From Cololabis saira (lineage: Eukaryota; Chordata; Actinopteri; Beloniformes; Belonidae), in assembly GCF_033807715.1 (NCBI RefSeq), contig NC_084587.1, forward strand, positions 14,489,017 through 14,553,016: DNA of 64,000 nucleotides, written 5' to 3'. Within the stretch, counting starts at the first letter, position 1. Each line of letters starts with the position of its first letter. The notes under the pieces are model-generated. The model was given only the letters and a program-made list of their open reading frames with translations, was not told the origin of the DNA and ran no database searches. This document shows, piece after piece, positions 13,046 through 25,924 of the stretch. The position numbers were made by a program, and so were the translations under genes.

Positions 13046-14684
13046 CACAGCGCGACTCACTGTCCGCCGCGCAGCTCCTCGCCACGCCGACTCCGCGCTC
13101 ATATATCTAATAAATTTATAAAGCCCATATATTTATAAAGCCCTGCCTGGCCGAGCCCTAACACTGTGGCCGGCCACCGGCCGTCCTGGAGTACCGGCCG
13201 TTCTGTGATTCTCCAGATCACACAGATGGCCAGTCCGCCCCTGGCTGAACATTTGTCGGACGCCATGCTTCTATTTTCTTCCTTCTTCCTTTCGCTCGCG
13301 TTGAAAGCCGGTTGAAAGCGCTGTAGGAAACAGTCATGGATGAGGAATGGCTGATCCAGTTAGTTGAAATGAGAAGTTATCTCTATGATTCCTCCTCATT
13401 TCACTACAAAAACCTCAATAAAGTGGCAGCTGCTGGAGGGAGCATGCAGTTACATGGTTTTATAGTTGTGGGCGTGGTTTGCATTTTGGTTACGTAACGA
13501 AAATGCGCAGAATCTGAACGGCTCGTAGAAGCCACATCACACTGGATGGCTCATCCGGGTGGCTGTACAGATGTAACAGAGTTTTGTTGTTGACTCCACT
13601 TGCCACCTATTACTTTTTAGATAGTACCAGTATCGTGAGAGTTCATTGGTTGGCGTTACTTTCCTCCGTCTATAAGTACTGGCAGTGACGTTGACGCAGT
13701 ACCAGTATGAGAGGATTGAGCTAGGTTACACGAAGCACAGCGTTACGTTAACTGATATTATGATATTGATATTATGTCTGACTACATTACAGAAAGTGGC
13801 GACTGCATTGTAGGCTACTGTACTTGGTGCAACAAATTGGTTCAATTCGTCACTGTTTATATCGTAGTTAGCTTCCTTAGCTTCTAAGCTAAGCTAACTT
13901 TTCTATCTTCTCTGTAGGGCTGTGCCGTGTGTGTGTGCACGTGCTTACGTGACTGACCAGTGAATTCTCACGCTGTATGCAGGCAATAAATGTCAGGTGA
14001 AAAATCCAAGGAGTGTCTGTCCCTTACTAACACAACGCAGACGAAAGGAAGCTGAACAACTGTTACACAGACACTGCAGAATTTGGTTGCTTTCCTTCTT
14101 CTCTTAGTTGGCAGGCTGAGGGGAGACCACTTTATATATGTTAAAGCAAGAGAAAACGTGTTTTTCATAATAGATCCCCTTTAAAGTAAGAATGCACGGT
14201 CAGGTTTTTATTCAGAGCTCATAAATCAAGTGCCCTGGTGTTAATTAGCCATTACCTGAGTTTTTTTGTTTTTTATTTTGCCTGATACAAGCAAAACATT
14301 TGTTTTAAACTAGGCTATAAATACCTTTACTCCGGGTGTTGTACATTTTAAACATGAGGTCAATGGAGGCTGACTTGTTTTTGGAGCCAGCCCCTAGTGG
14401 TCTGTGGTCAGGTATGTGCCACGCCGTCCACACCTATTAGTACGGTATAATCAGTGGCTGTTTTGCCAACCCAGCAGATGTCCCATACGGTCAGAAGTAG
14501 TCTTGCTGCATATACGTGACTGCCTTATATTATGCAGGGGTTCAATATAGGATTAAACTCTACATCTCAGCTGAGCTAGCAACAGGGCAACTGGCCAATG
14601 AAACTTATTCAAGATCCTGGTTTGCCCCAGATTGTGTTAAACTCAGACTACGATAAGGGAGGGGTACTTAAAGTTATCAGGGGT

Positions 14685-15295
14685 CGTGTTTCCATTACCC
14701 CTAGATTTGCGCAAAACCCAAATATTGAAGAAGAAATCCTGTAATGGAAACAGCTCTAATTTGAAAACACTCCCAAATATCACAAAAACCTTTGTGCGCT
14801 TCCAGAAGGGGGGTTTTCAGGCGATAATAATAATAGATTTTATCGCAAAAGTCTAATGAAAACACTTTTTGTGCATTTCCACGTCTCTGGCCGCGCTGGA
14901 TGGGTAAGAGGCCAATCCAAAGTCATCAACATCTAGTTTCCAGCTATTTTTGACACTACTTAATAATTATGCATTACATAAGGGCTTTGCCGCTGAATAA
15001 TCGTTGGAATGATCATCCGCTGCCTTCATCATCTGAATATTTTGTCGTAATCGCTATAATTTGTCAAAGTCTAAAGATGTCTTTCTTCATCTTCTTCCTA
15101 CGTTGAGATTTCCTTTTCCGTTTTATTGATGAAAAAGTCTCACAGCACGAGATCACAGAGAGTTACAGAATTACACGTATTCGAAAAACACCATTCAAAG
15201 GAAACACCGACCCCCCGCAGCACAAATTCTTTATCGCATATTCAGAGATTCGATTTTTTTTCACGCAAAAGTGTCATGGAAACAAGACTAGGGAT
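14685..15295. repeat. Dispersed element, copy 1
   Basis: The ends carry imperfect inverted text ('tttccattacccctag' and 'atggaaacaagactaggg'). The interior shares long stretches, such as 'caatccaaag.catcaa.atctag' and 'gatcatc.gctgccttcatc', with 25150-25720 in the same orientation. It is likely a decayed DNA transposon. No coding remnant was recognised. Confidence 0.6.
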
Positions 15296-15705
15296 AAAAG
15301 GATATTTGAACAGAAACTGTTGTATAGATTCTCTTCTCTGAGAAAATTGTAAAGCACAGTGCTTCAAAGTGTTGCTTAATGAACCTCATGGTGAAAAGGT
15401 TTCTACATTTTCTAAATGGAAATGTGTCTCATGAGTGTTACCACAAAAGATATAGGAGTGAAAACACGGTGACGTGACTGTTAGAAAGTAATTTCTCAAT
15501 CTTTCAATAGAGAAACAGCATCGCAAACTATGCAGATTTAAGTCCTCAGGAAAGCATTCTCCACTTGCTTTGGCATCCGTCGACATCCTGCATCCGATCA
15601 TTGAAACATCTGAGATTTTCAGATTCCACAACTCTCTCAGAAAGAATAACATTTTTAAAATCTCAACTACTCATGCCTCCCCTGAGGATACTGGCTCCTT
15701 TCTCT

Positions 15706-16423
15706 TCATCTCACAGCAACAACAGGCTCTACCGAGAGGATGTCGGCCCTCCCCGTCAGGACCCGCCTGGCAGTGAAGAGCACATGAGCATCCTTCAGGT
15801 TGTGCGAGGGAGCGGATGAATCGTGACTCTGCTGTGAGGAGTTCTGGCCCGGATTTGACAAAGCTTGGCTCGGCCTGGAGGCGTCGTGGTTGTCAGGCCA
15901 GGCGGTTCTGTGGCAGGGAACACGAGGGACCGCGGGTCGATGCTCCGGCTCCAGGCCCACCTCCAGCCTCCGTTTCCACGTGCACTTTTCAAGGAGGAGC
16001 TGCAGCTCCTGCCGGAAGATGGGATTGAGACAGCAGTAGATAAACGGGTTGTAGCAGGTGGAGCTCATGGCCAACCAATGAAAGCAGAAGTACAGAGCGT
16101 TGGAGTAGTGGATGGCCTGGCTGGACAGCAGCACCACGTAGCAGTTGAGGGGAAACCAGCAGACGGCGAACACGCCGACGACCAGGAGCAGCATGGCCAG
16201 CGTTCGCCGGCGCTTCCTTCTCTGGGTGGCGTGCTGGGCTGTCGTCGTGTCGCCGATGGCGTTGTGGCGCCACAACCGACAAGCCACCGTGGTGTAGGAG
16301 GCGGTGATGATGAGGAGGGGCAGCATGTAGAGCAGTATGAACGTCAGGAGGTCAATGTACTGCCAATAAACATCTGACGGCTCCGGAAAGTCCGGGACGC
16401 ACAGGCTTCGCTCTTTCTCCTTG
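15706..16423 (-). CDS. gpr83: GPR83 exon 4: ECL2 to C-terminus
   Basis: 718 nt, completing a split serine codon. It encodes SKEKERSLCVPDFPEP (ECL2 cysteine), TM5 (IDLLTFILLYMLPLLIITAS), a basic ICL3 with QRRKRRRTLAM, TM6 with CWFPLNCYV, TM7 with FHWLAMSSTCYNPFIYC, helix 8, a serine-rich tail of about 100 residues and the ending DILSVEPVVAVR before TGA at 15708-15706. The acceptor is TACCTCCTCAG. The last twelve residues resemble the conserved GPR83 C-terminal end. Confidence 0.94.
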
Positions 16424-17051
16424 CTGAGGAGGTAGAAAAATGGAAGACACGTTAAAGAAAACAGGTCAAAAAGTAGATCAAGTCAGGGTTATTTTAAGAC
16501 ATATTATTATGAGACTTGAAAAAATTAAAAGGATAATAATCCTTTCTTTAAAAGGTCTGGGGCCTCATCTATAAAGCTTGCTTGCGCAGAAAAAGCGCCT
16601 GAAAGTTGCGGAAGCCACCTTCTACGCAAATCCTCGGATCTAAAAAGAAAAAACTAACCGAAAAATCTGCTTATCTTTACGGCAACCCTCACCCTCCCGT
16701 AAGAATTTACTTAAGACACGGGGAACTGGCGACGCAGGGATTGAGGTGGTGAAATGAAGCCAGATTCATGTCATACTCTTAATAATGTCATCACACATCA
16801 CAACATATATCAGACTTAAAATAATAAAATAATAAAATAAAATAGCGCTGATCGTGTTCCTCTGTGTGAAGCTGTCAGTCAGGACTCTGCTGCTGCTGCT
16901 GCTGCAGCCTCTTCTTCACCCGCTTTAGGACAGAACAAATGAGGGGCTGCGTTTAGGGAGCCCCACGGAGCCCCTAAAGGGACTCAGATTTTTTTTCATA
17001 TATATGAGTTTTACGCGCGTGTGAAACCTTTACGTGCAGGTGTATGGTGCC

Positions 17052-17146
17052 TAAATTAGGGTCCCGCGTTAAAACGACGCAGGGTACGCGGCGACGCGCA
17101 CCTACGCCGTAAGCTCTGCGTTGTGTGACGCAGAAACATAAACCCG
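17052..17146. mobile_element. Fold-back MITE, 'cgcggaaccataaatca' family
   Basis: A diverged copy: 'gtcccgcgttaaaacgacgc' on the left, 'tacgccgtaagctctgcg' in the middle, and 'gtgacgcagaaacataaacc' on the right. The arms are imperfectly inverted, as in the better preserved copies at 61380 and 12958. Confidence 0.6.
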
Positions 17147-17754
17147 CCCTGAGCAGCTCTGAGGGGAGACGGGAGAGGAGGAGGGGGAGGGGAGGGGGGG
17201 GTGAAGCGGGGCTGCGGGGCTGCGGGGCCGTTTTCGTATCGCTTTCATACAGTGTCTTGATAATTTGCAATTTAAGGCTGAGCCTACCGTTAGTTTTTAA
17301 ACTGTAAAAAGTAAGGGGAAAAAAAACATGATTTTGAAAAGACAGGGGGACGTGTGTCCCCCTGTTGCGCCGGGGAACTCACGGCGTTTAGCGCAGCAAC
17401 GGCGTGCTGCCACTCACTCGCTTTATTTTATTGTATACTATTTATATACTTATTCTAACTTTTACTGTGACCACCAAATAATGTGGTTTTCCTGTCCTCC
17501 ACATCATGTACAACATCTCTGTCTCCGTGAAAGTCAGTGTCACGGTGGCTGCTACTTCTAATTCATTCTGACACCAAACAGGCTGCAGGAAGCCACTGCG
17601 CATGCTCAGCAGGCTCATCCATATGCATTTATGGGCGTGTAGAGGGTGGGATTAGAGGCGGATTCAGCTGCGCAGGTCTGTGATTCATAAAGGAACGTTG
17701 CGTGCAAATCTGCGTGCACATGGTTTTATTGATCCGGATTTTTTTTTGCGCCCG

Positions 17755-20449
17755 GCATTTTCGGCTTTTTTTTTTTTTTTTAAATGTTTTTATTGGCAGA
17801 TTGTTTCCACAATACAGAGCAAAACAGATGAACATACCTTTTTTTTTTTTTTTTCTCCCTCTCCCCATCCCTCCCCCCATGGTTATCATCATTACATTTC
17901 CTTTGGGAATAGCAAACAATAAAACGAATAACAACAATAAAATTAAAAAAAAAAAAAGAAAAAAAAAAAGAAGTAAATAAATAAAAATAAAAAAACACTA
18001 ATACAGTGACATAAAGTAGTAGTAGTGCAATGACTGTAAACTTAAATAAGAAAATAAAGTGAGAACGAAACCGAGATGGGTTATCTAGAGATTAAAGTTA
18101 TATACCAATGTAATTGGGCTGTTATTTTTTTTAGGGGTAGAAAAATGAAAAACAACAAACAACAAGAAACAGACATCAGCTCAGTCCTTTGGAAGTACCC
18201 TCAAATTTTCAAAATAGGTAATAAATGGTTGCCAACTCAAGAAGAACCTATCTAATGAACCTCTAATTGTGAATTTTATTTTTTCCAATTTTAAGAAATC
18301 CATAACATCCTTGAGCCATAAGGTAGTAGAAGGAGGCTTTGGGGATTTCCACCCCAACAATATTCTTCGTCTTGCTATCAGTGTGGTAAATGCTACCATT
18401 CTAGACTGTTTTGCGGTCAAAAGTCCAAATTCCGGTGGTATTCCAAAAATGGCTATCTGGGGTGATGGCTCCAAACGAATATCAAATACATCAGACAAAA
18501 TCTTGAAAATATTTGTCCAATAACCTACTAGTTTGGGGCAAGACCAAAACATATGAGTGTGATTAGCCGGAGAGAGGGCACACCTATTACATTTATCTTC
18601 AACTTCGGGATATATCGTTGCTAGTTTAGATTTGCAATAGTGAAGTCTATGAAAGATTTTGAATTGGATAAGGCCTAGCCTAGCGCACGACGTTGATGTA
18701 TTGATCTTATCAATAGCTTCATCCCACCATTCGTCCAGAAAAGTCTCGCCCAACTCTGCCTCCCATTTAGCTCTACTTTTCATCACAGGGTGCTCATTCA
18801 GTCTCATGAGAGATCGATATGTTACAGAAATGTGGCCTTTTTGTCCAGGATGCAATATTAGAAGGTTGTCCCATGGTCTATCTGCCGGTTTTTCAGGATA
18901 GGAGGGAAATTGCTTTACAACAAAATCTCTAATTTGAAAATATCGAAAGAGATCATTATGGGGTAGATCATATTTCGTACGGATCTTATCAAAGCTACAG
19001 AATACATTCTTCTCATAAAGATCTGAAAATTTGATAAGACCCTTACCCTTCCATTGTTCGAACACAGGGTCTGATAAAGAGGGAAGAAATAAATTATTGC
19101 CAAGTATAGAACAATTTATGGAGCCATCTATAAATTTAAAGTGGGAGCGTAACTGTGACCAAATCTTAATGGAAGCAATCACAACCGGATTTTGGGTAAA
19201 TTTAGTTGGTGAAAGGGGTAATTTAGAGTAAAGTATCGCAGGGAGAGAGACCGGGCGGCATGATTTAAATTCTAGCACACACCAGTCAGTCTGAGGAGAA
19301 TGAAACCAGAAAGCCATTTTCTGAACGTTGGCTGACCAATAATAGTAAGTAAAATTAGGTAGAGCTAGACCCCCTTCGTCACGGCTCCTCTGTAAGACAG
19401 AATTTTTTATTCTGGGCCGTTTACCACCCCATATAAATGATGAAATCATCTGATCTAAAGATTTAAAAAATGATTTAGGTAAAAATAACGGAATACATTG
19501 AAAAAGGTAAGAGAACTTTGGGAGTATGGTCATTTTGACAGATTGGATTTTACCTGTCAAAGACAGAGGCAGACTATCCCATCTTTGGAGGTCTGATTTA
19601 ATTTGCTCCAGCAAAGGCTTGAAATTAGCTGAAAAGAGGGAGGAGAATGAATCGGTAACCCGTACACCTAAATATTTGAATCCTGAGGTCGAGATATGAA
19701 ATGGCAGTCTTGACTGCGCAATACGTTTAGCACTGTCATTAATTGGATAGAATTCACTTTTTTGATAGTTCAGTTTGAATCCAGAAAATTGACCAAAATC
19801 CTTAAGAATAGAAAGAACATGAGGGATAGCAGAAATCGGGTCAGATAAATATAACAACAGGTCATCAGCGTACAGAGACACCCTGAATTCTATACCCTCC
19901 CGCACTATACCACGAAGGAACTGTGACGTTCTTAAAGCAATAGATAAAGGTTCGATGGAAATAGCAAATAAAAGAGGGGATAGTGGGCAACCCTGTCTCG
20001 TACCTCTCGTCAAAGGGAAATACTCCGACCTCAGATCATTAGTACAAACACTCGCCCTAGGGTTGGTGTATAACAGCTGGACCCATGAGATGAAAGTCTC
20101 TCCAAAACCAAATTCCTTAAGTACCGCTAACAAATAACCAAATTCGACTCTATCAAAAGCCTTTTCAGAATCCATAGAGATGGCCGCTTCGGGGGTATTC
20201 GGAGAGGATGGGGAGTATATAATATTCATTAACTTTCTGATATTCGAGAATGAATGGCGGTTTCGAATAAAACCAGACTGCTCCTCTGAAATGATACTCG
20301 GCAGAAACTGTTCTAATCTGGCAGAAAGTGTTTTTGCCAGTATCTTGCTGTCAACATTCAGCAGAGATATAGGCCTATAGGATCCACAATTGACCGGGTC
20401 TCTACCTTTTTTATGAATAACAGAAATAGTAGCCGCATTTTCGGCTTTT
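17755..20449 (-). mobile_element. L1-clade retrotransposon, 5' truncated
   Basis: Flanked by an exact 15-bp target duplication, GCATTTTCGGCTTTT, at 17755-17769 and 20435-20449. The lower end carries the poly(A) tract (poly(T) on plus) and an A/T-rich 3' UTR (17785-18180); the upper end is a 5' truncation inside ORF2. The exact duplication and long open frame suggest a fairly recent insertion. It sits on the same strand as GPR83, inside intron 3. Confidence 0.92.
18181..20434 (-). CDS. L1 ORF2 fragment (reverse transcriptase)
   Basis: An open frame of about 750 codons inside the L1, ending TEFLRVLPKD-like before the stop at 18181 (read ENLRVLPKD). RT motifs in order are SYRPISLLNVDSKI, AISMDSEKAFDRVEF, GTRQGCPLSPLLFA and YADDLLLYL, followed by the connection and a C-terminal region with cysteines (CNRC.LSP.NHTHMFW.C). 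The apurinic endonuclease is missing through 5' truncation. The ORF appears to extend to 20550, but codons beyond 20434 come from target DNA across the target duplication and are not L1 protein. It cannot retrotranspose alone. Confidence 0.88.
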
Positions 20450-20789
20450 GAGCGTACGTGCACTTTTAGTATGACTCCTACGCAGTCCATTTTAAATGAG
20501 GCCCCAGGCTTTCTGGTAAGCAGGCGATCCAATGACTTTACTTGAGTCATTCACAATGATTGGATGCTGATTTTCACAGGTGATCAATATTTTTTGTTTT
20601 GATTTGAGATAATTTAATTCATTAATTGTTTGCTGTTGATGTGTAAAGGTATTAGGGCAACCCAAGAACTGCAGAACATCACGTGAGGGGGCAGCAAAAC
20701 AGAGTTTGCCACACGGTGTGCAGGAAAATCAAGGAGAGATTTGTAAAAAAGATTCTGTAAAAAAGGACAACAGCGTCTGCACTGTCTGA

Positions 20790-21497
20790 GAAAAGTGTCT
20801 TACTGGAATGTTGACAGAACCATGATGATTCTTTTTTATCGTGCCTTTATTGAGTCTATTTTATCTTTTTCTTTGGTGTCATGGTTTGGAAGCCTTTCTA
20901 TTAAAAACAAGAACGCATTGAATCAAATTGTGAAATGGTCAAGTAAGCTGATAGGTGAGCCACAGCTGAACCCTTCTTCCCTGTACACCAGGCAGTTACA
21001 GCGGAAAGCCACGACCATTTTAAATGATAGTTTACACCCTTTGCACAGTGAATTTCAGTTTCTCCCCTCTGGACGGAGGTTGTCAGTCCCATTTTGTAAA
21101 ACAAAACGTTATAAAAACAGCTTTGTTCCAGCTGCAGTAACACTGGTGAACAAGCTGTAGTTTGCACAAAAGTTGCACAAGTCACTTTTCGGAGCACGAT
21201 GTATTTTACAATGTTTTTATCTTATTGCTCTTATCCATTCCTAACTTGGAGGAAATTTTGCTCTTGGTGTTTTAATTCTTTTTTAGCCTCATGTCTTTTA
21301 TTTCTTATATTTATTTCATGAACTGCAGCACTTTTGTCGAGCCGAAGCTGTCTCTTGTTTTATGTGTATGTGTTCTTCTTAAATGTCTTGTTCCTGAACT
21401 GATTGTCTGTTTTCTGCTACTTGTTTAACTCTCGACTGCAAAACCAGTTTACCCTTGGGTATCAATAAAGTAACCTGAACCTGAACCTGAACCTGAG
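20790..21497 (+). mobile_element. LINE 3' fragment with (ACCTGA)n tail
   Basis: A frame at 20795-21160 encodes the C-terminal region of a Jockey-group LINE RT: MILFYRAFIESILSFSLVSW, then NKNALNQIVKWSSKLIG, and LPSGRRLSVPF. The 3' UTR follows, ending 'gggtatcaataaagtaacctga' and about four ACCTGA units. The 5' portion is absent. The element is plus strand, opposite to GPR83, in intron 3. Confidence 0.8.
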
Positions 21498-22522
21498 ATT
21501 TAAAGGAAGTTTTATGATGAAACGGATTACTAACATGTGGGAAAAAGAAACAATAGGTAGCACTTTTGGTTGCGGCTTCATAGCAGAGGTATGAAGACCT
21601 GGAAGATGAAAAGACATGGCGTCATGAGCGAAGTCAGCAGGAAGATGATAGATTTCAATGGACAGGATGTGCATTTCACAGAAAACAACCCCAGTCAAAT
21701 GCCACAGATTGACATTCTTCATGTTTTAACATATTTGGTGACTATTTGTCAATGTTCAGCTGACGAATTAAACACATTTAGGCACAACAACGGTTACATA
21801 TGTCTGATTCATCTGAATCTTCCAGGTCTTTATAGATCCACTCCGCAACACAATCTGCCAACTCTCGTTCTTCTTCACACAAGCATATAATCGCGTTCAC
21901 CGTAAAATATCCTCTAAATGTCTCCTTGATTTTCTGAAAGCCATGTTGCTTCATAAACACGTCTTTAACTCTTCTTCCTCTCTTCAGCTTTTGAGGTCAG
22001 ACTGGAAATGTCCGGGTTTGCTAACCCCCCCGAGCTGCCCTCTCACGCGATGTTTTGCAGTTCTTGGATTTCCAGGTAATATAGCAATAAATGCTTGAGA
22101 AAAACATCTCCTACTCAACCTTTACCGAATTAAATTAATTTTATGAAGAAAAAAACAAGAAAAAAAACCTTGGGTTCATACTGTCTTGCAGAGAAAGAAC
22201 ATCAACATCCCATCATATACAAAGAACAATCAGACAGTACACCTCAGTGTTTGGAAAACATATACTTTATATGCAACAGGTATTTTTCTTAGTATCTGTC
22301 ACAGCTTCAGTGTTTCCCACAATTGCTCAATCCACAAAGCCACAATTTAAAAACTATGTTCTCATAAATAAAAAAAAGGATTAATAACAAAAACTAAATG
22401 TATTCAAATTGTCAAGTCAAATCCTACTTTCACCCCACGGGAGCGCTGCAAGAAAGCCATTTCTCTCGCCAGCCTTATTAAATATTAACTTTCTTTCTGA
22501 AATGTCAGGCTCTGCAGTTTTA

Positions 22523-22720
<198 letters not shown>

Positions 22721-22852
22721 TCAATGTGGAGGATCAGTCAGTGCGGTCACATCCACATCTAAATCAAGCTATTGGCAACAATCAATTATTGAGTGAGGTG
22801 CGTTCGAATCTGCGATGCTTGGTGGCGCCATCTTTGCGTTGGTGTTATCCAG

Positions 22853-23547
22853 CAGAGGTGTCAAAAGTATTCACATTCATTACTCAGGTAGAAGTATAGA
22901 TACTAGAGTTTAAAAATACTCCTGTAGAAGTTGAAGTATCAACTCAAGTTTTTTACTCAAGTAAAAGTATAAAAGTACTGGTTTCAAAACTACTTAAAGT
23001 ATAAAAGTAAAAGTAATGTAAGGGGGAAAAAAGCCATTGAAAATGAATGCATCTTAGTATAATGTAAATATATTAAAGAACCATATATGTGTACTATTGA
23101 GCATTAACATGTGTTTCAGAGAGCAGGAGATATGATGACTAGTTGCCTATAAGTATTGTAATGGTGCAAAAAGTCAAACTTCAGAGGCATGTTATCATTT
23201 ATCCTAACCTTTATTGGAATGTACATCCAAGTTTAGTTGCAGGAATCTGAGGGAACGGATGTAAGAACAAAACTGGACAAGAACATCTGAAACAACCACA
23301 ACCAAATTCACTCTATCTGGATGGAGCAATTTAACTGGATAGTTTTTGTAAAGGCCGAAATGAAATAGAGTAACAAGGCTTTTTTTTTTAATGTAAGGAG
23401 TAAAAAGTACAGATAATTGCATGAAAATGTAAGGAGTAAAAGTAAAAAGTCGTCTGAAAAATAATTACTCCAGTGAAGTATAGATAATCAAAATTTCTAC
23501 TTAAGTAAGGTAACGAAGTATTTGTACTTCGTTACTTGACACCTCTG
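22853..23547. mobile_element. hAT MITE with 8-bp target duplication
   Basis: It begins CAGAGGTGTCAAAAGTATTC and ends GTTACTTGACACCTCTG. It is bordered by exact 8-bp copies of TTATCCAG (22845-22852 and 23548-23555). The interior is rich in 'aagtaaaagtataaaagta' text typical of this fish hAT family. No transposase. It lies about 200 bp upstream of the exon 3 acceptor, in intron 2. Confidence 0.92.
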
Positions 23548-23555
23548 TTATCCAG

Positions 23556-25149
23556 TTAGTTCTTTGTTGTTCGTCTTCTTCTTCTCCTACTGTGTTGATA
23601 TATTGGCTTTCATGGTGTCGTCACTTCCAGTAGAGAGAGTCCCGGGCCAGTCGCTAGCTCGGCTAAGGCTGGGTTGCGTATACATGCCGAAAAATAATTA
23701 GAATTAGGATGCATTATCTGGCACTAAAAGCTCGATCTCAAGAGCCTCAGTTCGATTCAACTAAAGCCCTGCTAAGGTGTAAACATGGCTTTTAAATATC
23801 ATTCGGTCCGATTAAGGCAACAATTCGACTTTCTGTTAGTGCATGTTCACGTACTGAGTGTTGCATCTATCTTCATTATCCAGGACAGTTTTTGAAAAAG
23901 TAAATGGGAATGTTTTTCAATAAAAGCGCGGCACACACTCTTTCATACCGCTGCATTGTCCTAACTACACACTTTGTGCCATTCTTTGCTTCTTGGGAAC
24001 CTTTCACATTTTTGTCGTGCAGTTTTTAAAACAACTTCTGATTCACGATATGACCGCATGTAAGCACAGCAAGGTCTTCATCCCTTCAGGGGAAGGCAGA
24101 GTTGTTGAAAGGAAGAAATAACTTACATAATATATTCAGTTTGGTCTATTTACTGAGATTTCTTTTTTTCACACAGTTTTCAGATAGTTTTCGGACAATT
24201 TTGTAACTTCAAATGAAAGCAAAATATGTTAATAGCCTTTTCCAGAAAAGTACACAGACCTACTTTTTAGATACTTTTTATATTTCTCTAAATAAAAGGA
24301 CAGTATTTTCTTACAACCTGTTTTATCTGTTCTATAGTTATATGTTTGTCAAAGGACTGCTGTAACCTCGTTTAAATATATCATTAAGTTATCACTTTCT
24401 TCACTATCGTATGCCAGTGCAACAGAGGGCAGCTACATAAACTTTACCCTTGATTGATTATCTTGTTGACGGTGCACCGACCTCACCAGGCATCGCTCTC
24501 TACAGGGCTGCATGTCTGAAAATCAGGGTAATCATTTATAAGGAGCTGATTCACAAAGTCAGAACAGCTCATTCAATCAATAACTGAGGAGAACATGAAT
24601 AACCTGAGCTTTCTGCGCTGCACCGCATTCAAGCTCTCTTGAGTCATGTATAAAATGGTTTCTATTTAGAAGCAAATTCATGGCATCATTCCAACTCCTG
24701 CGTCTGATGTGTCATCATCAGCAGTGGCTTCAAATAAAGACTATATTTTCTACCCTTTTGAACTCTAAGAAAAGAAAACTTTAAAACCATCACTAAGACT
24801 CCAACCCAAGCAGCATGCTCAAGCAGGTGTTTACGTTCATTTTACTAGCATATAGGATCTCATCAGTCTATCTTTACTGACAGGTGATGCACTTCATGGT
24901 TTTGAGGTTGCTGTGAGTAAACCTTTGTTTTGGAAGCTTGAAAGGAGAATGTATTTGCACATAAATTTAGATTACTCATAAATGCAAATGCTCAACTTGT
25001 CTCATAATGGCCTGGATGACTTTATTTTATGCTAATAGATTCAGATAAATTGAGGCCTTGAGACCTGAGCACTTTAAAATACACGGCCTAACTATGTACA
25101 GGTAACTATCTAGTACCATTGTCAGGCCCACCCCCTTTGGCATACTCGC
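23556..25149. other. GPR83 intron 2 DNA, nothing recognised
   Basis: No coding homology or element ends were identified in this intronic stretch. Confidence 0.4.
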
Positions 25150-25720
25150 ATTTCAGCTTTCCATTACCACAAGAATTACGCAAAACCTAAATATCGCAAA
25201 TACAATCCTTTACTGGAAACACCTACATTTGAAAATAAACTGTCAAATGGAGCAAAAACCTTTTTACGCTTTCATGAGGTGGTTTTTCGATAACCCAGTT
25301 TAGAGCAAAAACGTAAATTAAACATTTTTTTCACATTTGCACATCTCTGGGATCAGTGGAAGTGACTAAGTCAGTCAATCCAAAGCCATCAAAATCTAGT
25401 TACCAGCTGTTTTTGGCCTCATTTATATGTATAATCATTTAAATGATCATCTGCTGCCTTCATCTTATGAAGTGGTACTGGTGGTTGCATTAATTTGTCC
25501 AAAACTAATGGTGTTTCTGTCCATCTATTTTAAAGTCGAGACCTTCTTTTATTTATTTATTTTTTGAAGAGAAGTCTTGCAGGACGAGATACTGAGAGTT
25601 ACAGAGATGGATGGAGAAGGAGGAGAGTTACACTTGTTTTTAAGCCTCTTTCTGCTTCCTACTGCAGTATTGCTAATGGGAGGAGCTAGTGGCCTGGAAG
25701 AACGTAACAACAAGTTAGAT
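25150..25720. repeat. Dispersed element, copy 2
   Basis: Same family and orientation as 14685-15295: shared 'tttccattacc', 'caaaacctaaatat.g', 'caatccaaagccatcaaaatctag' and 'gatcatctgctgccttcatc' segments. Divergence between copies is substantial, so both are old. Confidence 0.6.
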
Positions 25721-25924
25721 ATTTTAAACTGGTAGACATTGTGTATGTAAGTTTTAATTTACATTCATTCTGATTCTCTATCTAAACATCATTGTTCCAA
25801 ATGTTGCTGCTGAAACAAGATCTGAAAGGTCCTTCCAAAGCTGAAACAAGGAGCTCCACCAGAGCACGGCTTTGCCCAGCCTGCCGCTCACAGCGCGAAG
25901 CAGGTTTTGGTGGGCTGTGGGCAG

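Larger units (their letters stand above)
11684..13243. mobile_element. hAT element with 8-bp target duplication
   Basis: The element begins CAGGGACGGACTGG and ends with the inverse of CAGGGGCGGACTGG. It is bordered on both sides by the exact 8-bp repeat GCTGAACA (11676-11683 and 13244-13251), the hAT signature. It is non-autonomous: no transposase ORF is visible. It lies wholly inside the TTAA-flanked transposon, so it inserted later, and it carries two smaller fold-back elements. Confidence 0.9.
11285..14180. mobile_element. TTAA-flanked DNA transposon, non-autonomous
   Basis: Left terminus AGGGGACCTATTATG and right terminus CATAATAGATCCCCT are inverted copies, and both are bordered by TTAA (11281-11284 and 14181-14184). 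A TTAA target is used by piggyBac and Kolobok elements. The terminus resembles the common 'aggggacctattatg' fish family, for which I favour Kolobok. No transposase was found. About half the length is a later hAT insertion (11684-13243). Confidence 0.8.
16557..20507. mobile_element. DNA transposon with CTGGGGCCTCAT termini, L1-interrupted
   Basis: The left end CTGGGGCCTCATCTATAAA is mirrored by the right end TTTAAATGAGGCCCCAG. The intervening original element is about 1.27 kb once the L1 insertion (17770-20449) is removed. It also holds a fold-back MITE at 17052-17146. No transposase was recognised and no certain target duplication can be read. It lies in GPR83 intron 3. Confidence 0.65.

Noticed and set aside
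15865..16377. 170-residue plus-strand ORF opposite GPR83 exon 4
   Set aside because: It is the antisense shadow of a GC-rich receptor exon, with no homology of its own.
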